From: Mycolicibacterium neoaurum VKM Ac-1815D
GTDB lineage: Bacteria > Actinomycetota > Actinomycetes > Mycobacteriales > Mycobacteriaceae
DNA length: 64,000 nt
Direction: 5' to 3'
Assembly (NCBI RefSeq): GCF_000317305.3
Contig: NC_023036.2
Span: forward strand, 186,001-250,000
Every line of letters begins with the position of its first letter. Position 1 is the first letter of the stretch. The position numbers and the translations under genes are program-made. The notes beneath the pieces were generated by a model that did not search any database, was not told the DNA's origin, and saw nothing but the letters and a program-made list of their open reading frames with translations. Positions 1 to 8,763 of the stretch are shown one piece after another.

Positions 1-46
1 CGACATCCTCGGCCACAGTATGTCTGCCGTCATCGGGTGGCCGTCA

Positions 47-1678
47 TCAGGTGTAGGGATCGACGATCTCGGCGTGGGCCGGTTCGGTGCTGATCTCGAC
101 GGGGCGGCGCAAGCGCTGGGCGTCGAGCACCATCAGCGCGACGTGCAGCGAGGTGCGTGACTCACCGTCGTCGAGGTCGACACCGAGGGCGGCCTCGATC
201 GCGGCGAGCTTCTTGTACAGCGCGGGCCTGCTGATGTGCAGTCGCGCGGCCACCGCCGCCTTGTTACCCGCCAACCGCAGATACTCGCCGAGCACAACGA
301 TATTGGCCTGATCGCCGGCCAGCAGCGCCTTGAGCTCGCTCTCGGCGAACGCCTGCACGCGGTGGTCGCTGCGCAGCAGCGCGATCAGTCCGCGTAACCG
401 GACGTCGGCGGCGCGGTAGTACGGACGGTGCGCCTCGTTCATGGCCAGCGCGACCTCGGCGATGTGGGCGGCCTCCCCCATCCCGTATATCGCATCGATC
501 ACCCGGTTGACCGAATCGCCCACTGCCAGTGCGCTGTCCGGCACGGCCTCGACCCGGCGGATCTCGCGGCGCAGCTCGGCCCCCAGCGCGCTCAGCGCAC
601 TGTCCGCCGGTTGGGTGACGCTCAGGGACAACACCATCCAGATCTCACCGTCGCGCCGCACGGAGAACAGTCCGGTATGTCCGGAGGCGTTCACCGCGTG
701 CATGACGGTGTCCAGCAGCGAGATGTTGTGGCGTTGCCCGACAACGGGATCGGTGGCCGGGATGGGCCGGTCGATGCGGACCGCGGCCGGCACGTACCGC
801 GCGGAGGACCGCAGGCCCAGCGCGTGTGCGCGGGCGGCGACCTCGGCCTCGTCGGTGATGCGGCTGCGCAGCACATCGTCGATCAGTCCGGTCTGGGCCT
901 GGTGGGTGAGCCCGGAGCGGTCCCGCTCGATCATCCGGTGCAGCGCCAGCGCCACCCCGGCGCGCTCCAGCACCATCCGGGTGCGTGACGCGTCGGCGGA
1001 TCGGCGCGGCACGATCAGGCGTCCCCATTCCTGGGTGCGCGGACCGACCGCGGTCGTGGTCCAGTGTTCGGCCTCGGCGGTGCGACGGGATCGCTGCTCC
1101 CAGTCCCGCAGCAACACCGCGGTGGGCCCTCCCCCGGGGACGCCGGCCACCGCGAGCACCCGGTGTGCCAGATCCTCGAGGACGACGGGCTCGTCGAGCA
1201 TGCCTGCCGCGGCCTCCACGATTCCCTCCAGCGAGGCACGCTTCATGCTCAGGTCGGTGAACGTCTCGTGCACGCGCCGGTCGAAGTCGACCCGGTCGAA
1301 CTGGTCGGTGACGATCATCCGGTGCACCGCCTCGGTGATCTCGACGAACCGCACCTCACGGTGCAGCGCGACCAGGGCCAGGCCGAACTCCTCGGCGTAG
1401 CGCCCGGCGTCGGGGGGTAGCGCCGCCTCGCCGAGTTCGACGACGATGCCGAGCACACCGGCGGCGGCCATCCCCTGCAGATAGCGCCGCGGGTCGGCGC
1501 GTAGGGCGGCACCGGTGGTCAGCACCAGCTCGCCGCCCTCCACCAGGGCGGACAGGTCGGCGATATCGCTGACGTGCACCCAGCGGATCGGGTCGTGGAA
1601 GCGGCGCGCGCTGAGCACCTCGGGCTCTCCGCGGTGCAGTACCGGTAGGCCGATGACATCGGCAACGGTCAGCTCCAT
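47..1678 (-). CDS. PucR family transcriptional regulator
   Basis: This 543-residue cytosolic activator/repressor has the PucR layout. The N-terminal purine-catabolism-type ligand domain (about residues 1-125) starts MELTVADVIGLPVL and carries the family's LVEGGELVLTTG segment. A GGDEF-like/GAF-like middle follows, and the C-terminal helix-turn-helix (about residues 460-530) has the NKAAVAARLHISRPALYKKL signature. It is divergent from mmsA, with only about 107 bp between the ATGs, so it is the obvious candidate regulator of mmsA and the aminotransferase. The ligand is unknown; beta-alanine, a pyrimidine-breakdown product or a semialdehyde are inferences from the neighbours. The ATG at 1678 fits the conserved N-terminus. 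Confidence 0.9.
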   Translation of the reverse strand: MELTVADVIGLPVLHRGEPEVLSARRFHDPIRWVHVSDIADLSALVEGGELVLTTGAALRADPRRYLQGMAAAGVLGIVVELGEAALPPDAGRYAEEFGLALVALHREVRFVEITEAVHRMIVTDQFDRVDFDRRVHETFTDLSMKRASLEGIVEAAAGMLDEPVVLEDLAHRVLAVAGVPGGGPTAVLLRDWEQRSRRTAEAEHWTTTAVGPRTQEWGRLIVPRRSADASRTRMVLERAGVALALHRMIERDRSGLTHQAQTGLIDDVLRSRITDEAEVAARAHALGLRSSARYVPAAVRIDRPIPATDPVVGQRHNISLLDTVMHAVNASGHTGLFSVRRDGEIWMVLSLSVTQPADSALSALGAELRREIRRVEAVPDSALAVGDSVNRVIDAIYGMGEAAHIAEVALAMNEAHRPYYRAADVRLRGLIALLRSDHRVQAFAESELKALLAGDQANIVVLGEYLRLAGNKAAVAARLHISRPALYKKLAAIEAALGVDLDDGESRTSLHVALMVLDAQRLRRPVEISTEPAHAEIVDPYT

Positions 1679-1785
1679 TTACACACTGTAACTACATAGG
1701 CGAAATCGGAGACATTTTGTCGGGGTCGGACTGTGCGCTGGGTCCCACACTGAAGTCACCACCCACAGAAAGTGAGCGCATCGCG
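1679..1785. promoter_or_regulatory. Divergent promoter region pucR / mmsA
   Basis: The 107 bp between two divergent ATGs must hold both promoters and any PucR site. The stretch next to pucR is AT-richer than its surroundings (tacacactgtaactacatag). The mmsA side has a GAAAGTGAG Shine-Dalgarno-like run about 8 nt before the ATG. No clear palindrome was found. Confidence 0.5.
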
Positions 1786-3279
1786 ATGCAGGCCACCATT
1801 CAGCACTGGCTCAACGGCACCTTCTTCGAAGGCACCTCGGGGCAGACCGCGCCCGTGACGAATCCGGCGTCGGGTGCGGTGACCGGTCAGGTCGCCCTGG
1901 CCTCGGTCGAGGATTCCCGGGCAGTCATCGAGGCCGCCGCCGCGGCGTTCCCCGCCTGGCGCGACACCTCCCTGGCCAAGCGCACCCAAATCCTCTTCGC
2001 CTTCCGCGAACTCTTGAACGCCCGCAAAGGCGAACTCGCCGAAATCATCACCAGCGAACACGGCAAGGTCGTCTCCGACGCCCTCGGCGAAGTCGCCCGC
2101 GGCCAAGAAGTCGTCGAATTCGCCTGCGGCATCCCCCACCTGCTCAAAGGCGGCTACACCGAAAACGCCTCCACCAACGTCGACGTCCACAACATCCTGC
2201 AACCCCTGGGGCCGGTCGGCATCATCTCCCCGTTCAACTTCCCCGCCATGGTCCCCATGTGGTTCTTCCCCCTGGCCATCGCCGCCGGCAACACCGTCGT
2301 CCTCAAACCCTCCGAAAAAGACCCGTCCGCCTCACTGTGGCTGGCCAACCTGTGGAAAGAAGCCGGCCTGCCCGACGGCGTGTTCAACGTCCTGCAAGGC
2401 GACAAGACCGCCGTCGACCAAATCCTGACCCACCCCGCCATCAAAGCCATCAGCTTCGTCGGGTCCACCCCCATCGCCCAGTACGTGTATGCGACCGGGA
2501 CCGCGGCCGGCAAACGCGTCCAAGCCCTCGGCGGGGCCAAAAACCACGCCGTCATCCTGCCCGACGCCGACCTCGACCTGGCCGCCGACGCCATGGTCAA
2601 CGCCGGCTTCGGCTCCGCCGGGGAACGCTGCATGGCCATCTCGGCAGCCGTGGCCGTCGGCCCCATCGCCGACGACCTCGTCGCCAAGATCACCGAACGC
2701 ACCATCGGATTGAAGATCGGCGACGGCACAGGCGACTCCGACATGGGCCCGCTCGTGACGAAGGCACATCGGGACAAGGTCGCCTCCTACATCGACGCCG
2801 GCGAAGCCGACGGCGCCAAAGTCGTCGTCGACGGCCGCAACGTCACCGCCGACGGCGGCGCAGACGGCTTCTGGCTCGGACCCACCCTGCTCGACAACGT
2901 CACCCCCGACATGAGCGTCTACACCGACGAAATCTTCGGCCCCGTCCTCTCGGTCCTACGCGTCGACACCTACGACCAAGCCCTACAACTCATCAACTCC
3001 AACCCCTACGGCAACGGCACCGCCATCTTCACCAACGACGGCGGCGCCGCCCGACGCTTCCAAAACGAAGTCGAAGTCGGCATGGTCGGCATCAACGTCC
3101 CCATCCCCGTCCCCATGGCCTACTACAGCTTCGGCGGCTGGAAAGCCTCCCTCTTCGGCGACACCCACGCCCACGGCACCGAAGGGGTGCACTTCTTCAC
3201 CCGCACCAAAGCCATCACCACCCGCTGGCTCGACCCCTCCCACGGCGGCATCAACCTCGGCTTCCCCGAGAACGCCTGA
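1786..3279 (+). CDS. mmsA: CoA-acylating (methyl)malonate-semialdehyde dehydrogenase
   Basis: This 497-residue cytosolic enzyme of the aldehyde dehydrogenase superfamily converts methylmalonate or malonate semialdehyde plus CoA and NAD+ to propionyl-CoA or acetyl-CoA with loss of CO2. Visible marks are the catalytic Cys at about residue 282 (GERCMAISAAV) and Asn in ALGGAKNHAVILPDAD, where ordinary ALDHs carry a Glu; the MMSDH subfamily lacks that Glu. The ATG at 1786 has a good ribosome site and the family N-terminus (MQATIQHWLNGTFFEG); the open frame extends upstream to 1717. With the downstream aminotransferase it can complete beta-alanine to acetyl-CoA, and it also serves valine catabolism. 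Codon use changes sharply inside the gene (see findings). Confidence 0.93.
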   Translation: MQATIQHWLNGTFFEGTSGQTAPVTNPASGAVTGQVALASVEDSRAVIEAAAAAFPAWRDTSLAKRTQILFAFRELLNARKGELAEIITSEHGKVVSDALGEVARGQEVVEFACGIPHLLKGGYTENASTNVDVHNILQPLGPVGIISPFNFPAMVPMWFFPLAIAAGNTVVLKPSEKDPSASLWLANLWKEAGLPDGVFNVLQGDKTAVDQILTHPAIKAISFVGSTPIAQYVYATGTAAGKRVQALGGAKNHAVILPDADLDLAADAMVNAGFGSAGERCMAISAAVAVGPIADDLVAKITERTIGLKIGDGTGDSDMGPLVTKAHRDKVASYIDAGEADGAKVVVDGRNVTADGGADGFWLGPTLLDNVTPDMSVYTDEIFGPVLSVLRVDTYDQALQLINSNPYGNGTAIFTNDGGAARRFQNEVEVGMVGINVPIPVPMAYYSFGGWKASLFGDTHAHGTEGVHFFTRTKAITTRWLDPSHGGINLGFPENA

Positions 3280-3283
3280 TCCC

Positions 3284-3356
3284 TCCCCGGCGAGCGTGCG
3301 TGTCTGCACCCCGACACGCCCCTCGTGGATGGGAGTCCACGCACGCTCGCCGGGGA
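3284..3356. terminator. Long perfect hairpin after mmsA
   Basis: A 19-bp perfect inverted repeat (3284-3302 with 3338-3356; core CCCCGGCGAGCGTGCGTG) flanks a 35-nt loop and begins 5 nt after the mmsA stop. It has no T-run, so it may act as an mRNA 3' stabiliser or processing site as much as a terminator. It resembles the hairpin at 37947-38004 in placement and in the CGGCGAGC outer stem. Confidence 0.7.
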
Positions 3357-3398
3357 ATCCGTTACCCGCTGCCGCCGCACTGAGTGAAAGATGGACCT

Positions 3399-4781
3399 AT
3401 GACGACCACCCCTGACATCGCGACGCTGCCGAACGGTCTGACCGTCGACGACGCCCGCGCCGAAGCCGCCCGCACCTATGAACTCGACCGCGCCCACGTG
3501 TTCCATTCCTGGTCCGCGCAGGCGCAGATCAAGCCGATGACGATCGTCGCGTCGGACGGCTCCTATGTTTGGGATGGCGAGGGCAACAAGCTGCTCGACT
3601 TCTCCGGTCAGCTGGTCTTCACCAATATCGGGCATCAGCACCCGAAGGTCGTCGCGGCGATCCAGGCACAGGCCGCCAAACTGTGCACCATCGCGCCCCA
3701 GCACGCCAACGACGCCCGCTCGGAGGCAGCCCGGCTGATCGCCGAGCGCACGCCCGGTGATCTGAACAAGATCTTCTTCACCAACGGCGGCGCCGACGCC
3801 GTCGAGCACGCCGTGCGGATGGCCCGGCTGCACACCGGCCGCTACAAGGTGCTCTCGCGCTACCGCTCGTACCACGGCGGGACCGACACGGCCATCAATC
3901 TGACCGGCGACCCACGTCGTTACCCCAACGATTACGCCAGCGCCGGCGTCGTGCACTTCAACGGACCGTTCCTGTACCGCTCGTCGTTCCACGCCGAGAA
4001 CGAGCAGCAGGAATCCGAGCGTGCGCTGGACTACCTGGAGCGCCTCATCCAGCACGAGGGGGCGACGTCGTTCGCCGCGATCATCCTCGAGTCGGTGCCG
4101 GGCACCGCGGGCATCATGGTGCCGCCGCCCGGCTACATGGCCGGTGTGCGGGAGATCTGTGACAAGTACGGCATCGTCATGATCGCCGACGAGGTGATGG
4201 CCGGATTCGGCCGTACCGGCGAGTGGTTCGCCATCCAGAACTTCGACGTGACACCGGATCTGATCACCTTCGCCAAGGGTGTCACCTCCGGGTATGTCCC
4301 GCTGGGTGGCGTCGCGATCAGCGAGAAGATCGCCGCGACATTCGCCGACCGCGCCTACCCCGGTGGGCTGACCTACTCCGGCCATCCGCTGGCCTGCGCG
4401 GCCGCGGTCGCGACCATCAACACGATGGAGGACGAGGCAATGGTGGCCAATGCCAAGCGCATCGGCGCCGACGTGCTCGGTCCCGGCCTGCGCGACCTGG
4501 CGGCCAGACACCGCTGTGTCGGCGAGGTGCGCGGCCTCGGCGTGTTCTGGGCCGTCGAGCTAGTGGCCGATCAGCAGACACGGGAACCGTTGGCGCCCTA
4601 CGGCGGATCGAGCCCGGCCATGAACGCGGTCATCGCGGCGTGCAAGTCCGGCGGACTGCTGCCGTTCGCGAACTTCAACCGCATCCACGCCGTTCCGGCC
4701 TGCAACATCAGCGATGACGAGGTCCGCGAGGGCCTGGCCATCCTGGATGCCGCGCTCAGCGAGGCCGACGCCGCGCTCTAG
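3399..4781 (+). CDS. Class III PLP-dependent aminotransferase (omega-amino acid type)
   Basis: This cytosolic fold-type I aminotransferase of about 460 residues shows FFTNGGADAVEHAVRMARLHTGR near residue 125, the IADEVMAGFGRTG aspartate motif near residue 265 and the PLP lysine in TFAKGVTSGY near residue 293. Class III members move amino groups from omega-amino acids such as beta-alanine, GABA or taurine to a keto acid. Its place behind mmsA suggests beta-alanine or 3-aminoisobutyrate as donor, giving the semialdehyde that MmsA uses; this is inference. ATG 3399 is preferred over an upstream GTG at 3384. It sits 119 bp after mmsA with a strong hairpin between, so expression may be uncoupled. 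Confidence 0.85.
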   Translation: MTTTPDIATLPNGLTVDDARAEAARTYELDRAHVFHSWSAQAQIKPMTIVASDGSYVWDGEGNKLLDFSGQLVFTNIGHQHPKVVAAIQAQAAKLCTIAPQHANDARSEAARLIAERTPGDLNKIFFTNGGADAVEHAVRMARLHTGRYKVLSRYRSYHGGTDTAINLTGDPRRYPNDYASAGVVHFNGPFLYRSSFHAENEQQESERALDYLERLIQHEGATSFAAIILESVPGTAGIMVPPPGYMAGVREICDKYGIVMIADEVMAGFGRTGEWFAIQNFDVTPDLITFAKGVTSGYVPLGGVAISEKIAATFADRAYPGGLTYSGHPLACAAAVATINTMEDEAMVANAKRIGADVLGPGLRDLAARHRCVGEVRGLGVFWAVELVADQQTREPLAPYGGSSPAMNAVIAACKSGGLLPFANFNRIHAVPACNISDDEVREGLAILDAALSEADAAL

Positions 4782-4796
4782 GGACTCACACACACA

Positions 4797-4834
4797 TCGA
4801 TGGTCGTGCACCCACCCGGGTGCACGACCATCGA
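4797..4834. terminator. Bidirectional terminator
   Basis: A 17-bp perfect stem (4797-4813 with 4818-4834) with the 4-nt loop ACCC lies between the convergent aminotransferase and thioesterase genes. Its position and symmetry suit termination from both sides. T-tracts are short (CGTTTC on the plus side). Confidence 0.8.
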
Positions 4835-4851
4835 CGTTTCAGAGCGGTGTT

Positions 4852-5322
4852 TCAGGCCAGCAGGTATCCGCCGAGCCGTTCGCGCGCCTCGTCGGGGATC
4901 GGGGTGGGCCCGTCGTCATCGAGCATCACCAGCACGGTGTCGCACAGGCTGACGCAGGTCTGGCCGACGAACAGGGCGGTGGACGCCACATAGGATGTGC
5001 GGCCGAGCTTGCCGATACCCAGCCCGGTCTCGATGGTCGCCGGCCAGTGCACCTCGGCAAGAAAATGCACGACGTTGCTGGCCGACACCAGCCGGACCGT
5101 GCGCGATGCCGGCTGGTAGATGTCGGGGAAGATGTGCTCGTTGAACTCCGCACGAGCGGTCTCGTGCAGTGACTCCAGGGCAAGGTTGTTCACGTGTCCG
5201 TTGGCGTCGACGTCACCGTATCGGGCGATGGCCAGCCCGGTCACCGGGTAGAGAGCCTTGTCCGAGCGGGTGGGGTGCGGGCGCTGGATGGGTGCGACGA
5301 GGGACTGATCATGCTGGCTCAT
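4852..5322 (-). CDS. Acyl-CoA thioesterase (4HBT hotdog fold)
   Basis: A 156-residue hotdog-fold protein with the 4HBT-type motif RYGDVDANGHVNNLALESL, in which the aspartate and the HVNN segment match the YbgC/4HBT-like active-site helix. Members hydrolyse acyl-CoA thioesters in the cytosol; the acyl chain cannot be read from sequence. It is divergent from the nitrobindin gene with 36 bp between start codons, so the two share a compact promoter region. ATG 5322 is the only sensible start. Confidence 0.8.
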   Translation of the reverse strand: MSQHDQSLVAPIQRPHPTRSDKALYPVTGLAIARYGDVDANGHVNNLALESLHETARAEFNEHIFPDIYQPASRTVRLVSASNVVHFLAEVHWPATIETGLGIGKLGRTSYVASTALFVGQTCVSLCDTVLVMLDDDGPTPIPDEARERLGGYLLA

Positions 5323-5358
5323 ATCGGCGCAAGTAGATCACGACGTAGGGTGACGAGC

Positions 5359-5844
5359 ATGGTCGACCTGCATCCCGCGATGACGGTCCTGGAGCCTCTG
5401 CTGGGTATCTGGGCCGGGCCCGGCGCGGGCGAGTACCCCACGATTCCGTCTTTCGAGTATCAGGAGTCGATCACCTTCGGTCACGTCGGGAAACCGTTCC
5501 TGTCCTATAACCAGCACACGCGTTCACGCGCCGACGGACGACCGCTGCACGCCGAGACGGGTTACATCCGGATACCCGAGCCCGGCCGGGTCGAATGGGT
5601 GTTGGCGCACCCCACCGGCATCGTCGAGGTGATGGAGGGGCCATTGCAGATCGGCGACGACGGTGCGCTGACCATGACGATGACCTCCACCATCGGCCGG
5701 TCGTCCTCGGCCAAGGATGTCAGCGCCATGGCTCGCACCTTCACACTGCGCGGTGAGGAGCTGAGCTACACCGTCCAGATGGCCGCCGTCGGCCAACCAC
5801 TGCAGCACCACCTGTCCGCGGTGCTGCGCAAGGACGCCCCGTGA
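5359..5844 (+). CDS. Nitrobindin-family heme-binding beta-barrel (peroxynitrite isomerase)
   Basis: This 161-residue protein matches the nitrobindin family, including M. tuberculosis Rv2717c, along its whole length. It has the glycine-rich LLGIWAGPGAGEYPTIPSFEY start, HVGKPFLSYNQ, the ETGYIR strand and the C-terminal GQPLQHHLSAVL segment that supplies the proximal heme histidine. These small barrels bind ferric heme and convert peroxynitrite to nitrate, so it is likely a cytosolic nitrosative-stress protein. ATG 5359 aligns with known family starts; the frame is open further upstream. Its stop overlaps the GTG of the next gene (GTGA), implying translational coupling. Confidence 0.9.
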   Translation: MVDLHPAMTVLEPLLGIWAGPGAGEYPTIPSFEYQESITFGHVGKPFLSYNQHTRSRADGRPLHAETGYIRIPEPGRVEWVLAHPTGIVEVMEGPLQIGDDGALTMTMTSTIGRSSSAKDVSAMARTFTLRGEELSYTVQMAAVGQPLQHHLSAVLRKDAP

Positions 5845-7082
5845 GCGTTCACGAGGGTCGCATCCAGGTGACCGACGACCTCGACGCGATCACCGATCGG
5901 GGCATCGAGGATACCGATGAGGTTGATTCCGGTGCGGTGGAACGGATCTGGGATGCCGCCACGCACTGGTACCGGGCCGGTATGCACCCGGCCATCCAGG
6001 TCTGCCTGCGCCGCAACTCCAAGGTCATCCTCAATCGCGCCATCGGACACGCGTGGGGGAACGGGCCGCACGATCCCGCCGATGCCGAGCGCGTCCCGGT
6101 GCGCACCGATACGCCGTACTGCGTGTACTCCGCCGCAAAGGCGATCACCACCACCGTGACCCACATGCTGGTCGAGCGCGGCGCCTTCTCCCTCGAGGAT
6201 CGCGTGTGTGACTACCTGCCCGACTACACCAGTCATGGCAAGGACCGCACCACCATTCGGCATGCGCTGACCCACAGCGCCGGCATCCCGTTCGCCACCG
6301 GGCCTCGTCCCGATCTGAAGCGGATGGACGACAGCGAATACGCGCGTGAGATGCTCGGCCGGATGAAGCCGGTGTACCGGCCCGGTCTGGTCCACATCTA
6401 CCACGGTGTGACGTGGGGTCCGCTGATGCGTGAGATCATCTCGGCGGCCACCGGACGCAGCATCCGCGATATCCTCGCCGAGGAGATCCTCGATCCACTC
6501 GGTTTCCGTTGGACGAATTATGGTGTTGCGCCCCAGGACGTTCCGTTGGTTGCGCCGAGCCATGTGACGGGCAAGCCGTTGCCCGCGCCGATTGCCAAGG
6601 CATTCAAGACGGCCGTCGGAGGTACCCCCCAACAGATCATCCCGTTCTCCAACACGCCCGAGTTCCTCACCGGTGTCATCCCGTCGTCGAACACCGTCTC
6701 GAACGCATTCGAGTTGTCACGGTTCGCCGAGATCCTGGTCCGCGGTGGGGAACTCGATGGGCACCGGGTACTGGCGGCAGACACGTTGCGCCGGGCGACG
6801 GCCGAAGCCCGGCGGCTGCGCCCGGATCTCGCGACGGGTTTGCAGCCGATGCGCTGGGGCACCGGCTACATGCTGGGGTCCAAGCGGTTCGGCCCGTTCG
6901 GTAAGGATGCCGGTGGGGCCTTCGGGCATACGGGGCTGACCGATATCGCGGTGTGGGCCGATCCGCAGCGCGCGTTGTCGGTGGCGGTGATCAGCAGCGG
7001 CAAGCCGAGCGGCCACCCGGAAGCCAAACGTTATCCGGCGCTGCTGGACCGGATCAACGCCGAGATCCCGCGGATCGCCTGA
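5841..7082 (+). CDS. Serine hydrolase of the beta-lactamase/esterase family (LipE-like)
   Basis: The 413-residue protein belongs to the class C beta-lactamase-related hydrolases. The nucleophile motif S-x-x-K is SAAK at residues 97-100 (YCVYSAAKAITTT). A tyrosine of the family's YxN-like element lies in HIYHGVTWG near residue 190, and a C-terminal FGHTG (KTG-like) sits near residue 360. No signal peptide is seen. Mycobacterial relatives such as LipE act as carboxylesterases on short acyl esters rather than on beta-lactams. It is coupled to the nitrobindin gene by a 4-bp GTGA overlap; why the two are paired is not clear. Confidence 0.82.
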   Translation: MSVHEGRIQVTDDLDAITDRGIEDTDEVDSGAVERIWDAATHWYRAGMHPAIQVCLRRNSKVILNRAIGHAWGNGPHDPADAERVPVRTDTPYCVYSAAKAITTTVTHMLVERGAFSLEDRVCDYLPDYTSHGKDRTTIRHALTHSAGIPFATGPRPDLKRMDDSEYAREMLGRMKPVYRPGLVHIYHGVTWGPLMREIISAATGRSIRDILAEEILDPLGFRWTNYGVAPQDVPLVAPSHVTGKPLPAPIAKAFKTAVGGTPQQIIPFSNTPEFLTGVIPSSNTVSNAFELSRFAEILVRGGELDGHRVLAADTLRRATAEARRLRPDLATGLQPMRWGTGYMLGSKRFGPFGKDAGGAFGHTGLTDIAVWADPQRALSVAVISSGKPSGHPEAKRYPALLDRINAEIPRIA

Positions 7083-7089
7083 ACCTCTC

Positions 7090-7106
7090 GGCTGCTGTGA
7101 GCAGCC
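7090..7106 (+). terminator. Small hairpin after the LipE-like gene
   Basis: A perfect 7-bp GC stem (GGCTGCT / AGCAGCC) with a 3-nt loop starts 8 nt after the stop. It has no T-tract, so it is a weak terminator or attenuator ahead of the CsbD-like gene. Confidence 0.45.
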
Positions 7107-7184
7107 TCACCCCCCGGGATGCATGCGCTTTCGCCGCTTCGTCACGACCAACAGTCAGCAACGAAGCGAGAAAGGACACCGATC

Positions 7185-7589
7185 ATGGCAGATATCACGA
7201 ACAAGGCAGAGGAACTCGCCGGCCGCGCCAAGGAGGCCGCCGGCGATCTGGTCGGCAATGACGACCTGAAGGCCGACGGCGCCGCGGACAAGGCGACCGC
7301 ACAGGTCAACCAGGGGCTGGACGCGGTCGCGGACAAGGCCGAGGACGCGGCGCAGGCCGTCACCGAGAAGGCCCAGGATGCCAAGCAGGCCGTCGCGGAG
7401 AAGACCGACGAGGTGAAGCAGGTCGTCGCCGAGAAGGCCGACTCCCGTGTCGCGATCGCGGTCGTCGCCGGCTTGGCCGTCGTTGCCCTCCTGGTGGTCC
7501 GCCGCAATCGTGGGAAGTCACGTCGGCAGAAGCACCCGGTGGCCAAGAAGGTCGTGGCGGCGGGTGTGACCAGGGCCCTGACGCACTGA
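7185..7589 (+). CDS. CsbD-like small stress protein with C-terminal membrane segment
   Basis: The 134-residue protein starts MADITNKAEELAGRAKEAAGD, the helical CsbD-like segment found in stress-induced proteins. A run of Ala/Lys/Glu/Asp heptad-like repeats follows (about residues 35-85, KAEDAAQAVTEKAQDAKQAV), then a hydrophobic helix at about 88-104 (VAIAVVAGLAVVALLVV) and a basic tail. This suggests a membrane-anchored coiled or LEA-like protein, probably with the basic tail inside. Function is unknown. ATG 7185 has a strong GAGAAAGGA ribosome site; the frame is open upstream without one. No SigF-type promoter was found ahead of it. Confidence 0.75.
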   Translation: MADITNKAEELAGRAKEAAGDLVGNDDLKADGAADKATAQVNQGLDAVADKAEDAAQAVTEKAQDAKQAVAEKTDEVKQVVAEKADSRVAIAVVAGLAVVALLVVRRNRGKSRRQKHPVAKKVVAAGVTRALTH

Positions 7590-7607
7590 GTTCGCCCGTA
7601 CGACTGC

Positions 7608-8351
7608 TCAGACCGATGCCATTGCCTCGAGAGCCTCGAAGCGGGCAAGCACCTCGGCCTGCAGCACCGCGACCGCCGGGTCGGACGCTTTGCGGGGTCT
7701 GGGCAGATCGACGTCGATGACCTCGTGGATGCGTCCACCCGGCGCGAGCACCACGATCCGATCGGACAACTGCACCGCCTCGGTGACGTCATGGGTGACG
7801 AACATGACGGTGCGCCGGGACTCCAGCCAGATCCGTTCCAGATGCTCACGCAGCGTCCGCGAGGTCATCGCATCGAGGTGGCTGAACGGCTCGTCCATCA
7901 GCAACACATCGGGTTCGACTGCGAACGCGCGGGCGATACCGATCCGCTGCTGTTGGCCACCCGATAGCTGCGCGGGAAACCTGTTGCCGCAGTGACTCAG
8001 TCCCACCAGGTCCAGATAGTGTTCGGCCCGTTCCTGCCAGCCTGCACGCTCGTGCTGCACGAAGCCCAGATTCGCCATCACGGTGCGCCACGGCAGCAGT
8101 CGGGGATCCTGGAACACATAGCCGACGCGGGCGTCGTCGGAGCCCGAGCGCAGGCGCACGCTGCCCGAGGTGAGCGTCTCGATCCCCGAGACGATATTGA
8201 GCAGTGTGGTCTTTCCGCTGCCCGACGGCCCGACGACGGACACGAATGTCTCACCCGAGATGGTGAGATCCACCCCGTCGATGACGCGGGTGATGTCGCC
8301 GCGGCGGTCGGTGTACTCCTTGACCAGGTTCTGGATATCGATGGAGGCCAT
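7608..8351 (-). CDS. ABC transporter ATP-binding protein (nitrate/sulfonate/taurine family)
   Basis: A 247-residue nucleotide-binding subunit with Walker A GPSGSGKTT (about residues 39-47), the Q-loop VFQDPRLLPW, signature LSGGQQQRIGIARAF (about residue 130), Walker B VLLMDEPFSHLDA and the H-loop MFVTHDVTEA. The pattern is that of SsuB/TauB/NrtD importers. A good AAGGA site precedes the ATG at 8351. The subunit itself looks intact, but its permease and binding-protein partners immediately upstream are both truncated, so it probably no longer drives this importer unless another permease is borrowed. Confidence 0.9.
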   Translation of the reverse strand: MASIDIQNLVKEYTDRRGDITRVIDGVDLTISGETFVSVVGPSGSGKTTLLNIVSGIETLTSGSVRLRSGSDDARVGYVFQDPRLLPWRTVMANLGFVQHERAGWQERAEHYLDLVGLSHCGNRFPAQLSGGQQQRIGIARAFAVEPDVLLMDEPFSHLDAMTSRTLREHLERIWLESRRTVMFVTHDVTEAVQLSDRIVVLAPGGRIHEVIDVDLPRPRKASDPAVAVLQAEVLARFEALEAMASV

Positions 8352-8383
8352 GGCTTTTCCTTAAGTTCGGTACGGTCGGGTGG

Positions 8384-8763
8384 TCAGGCGGTGCGCCAGC
8401 GGGTGGCGTAGCGCTCGATGGGTCCGAGGATCAGCAGATCGGCGATGACGAGCAGCAGGATGAAGACCAGCACCCAGGCCAGGAAGCCGTCGAGTTGGTT
8501 GGCGTCATACCAGTAACGGGACCGCCAACCTACACCGGAGGTGGCGCCGAACCACTCGGCAAGCAGCAGGCCGTTCCAGGCGCTCATGATGGCGAATCTG
8601 ACTGCGGCCACCGTGGATCCGGCGACAGCGGGGACGACGATCTGCCGCAGCACCGTCGTCCGGGAGACCCCGAAAGCCCGCGCCATCAGCACCAGGTCGG
8701 CCGGTACCGCTCGGGTCGCCTTGGCGATGTTGACGATCACGAACGGCAACCCGGACAGGAAAG
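8384..8763 (-). pseudogene. ABC transporter permease, 5'-truncated remnant
   Basis: The frame retains the C-terminal half of a BPD-type permease: SGLPFVIVNIAKATRAV, the EAA-loop region with MARAFGVSRTTVLRQIVVPA, and two membrane helices ending at FLAWVLVFILLLVIADLLIL. A normal permease of this family has about 250-280 residues; only about 126 remain and no ATG or ribosome site precedes them. The reading frame runs straight out of the coding sequence of the binding-protein gene, so the N-terminal half (several membrane helices) has been deleted. Likely non-functional. Confidence 0.75.

Noticed and set aside
2259..3383. Plus-strand frame of 374 codons overlapping mmsA
   Set aside because: Extremely Arg/Pro/His-rich out-of-frame reading of a conserved dehydrogenase; its length reflects the odd codon use in mmsA.
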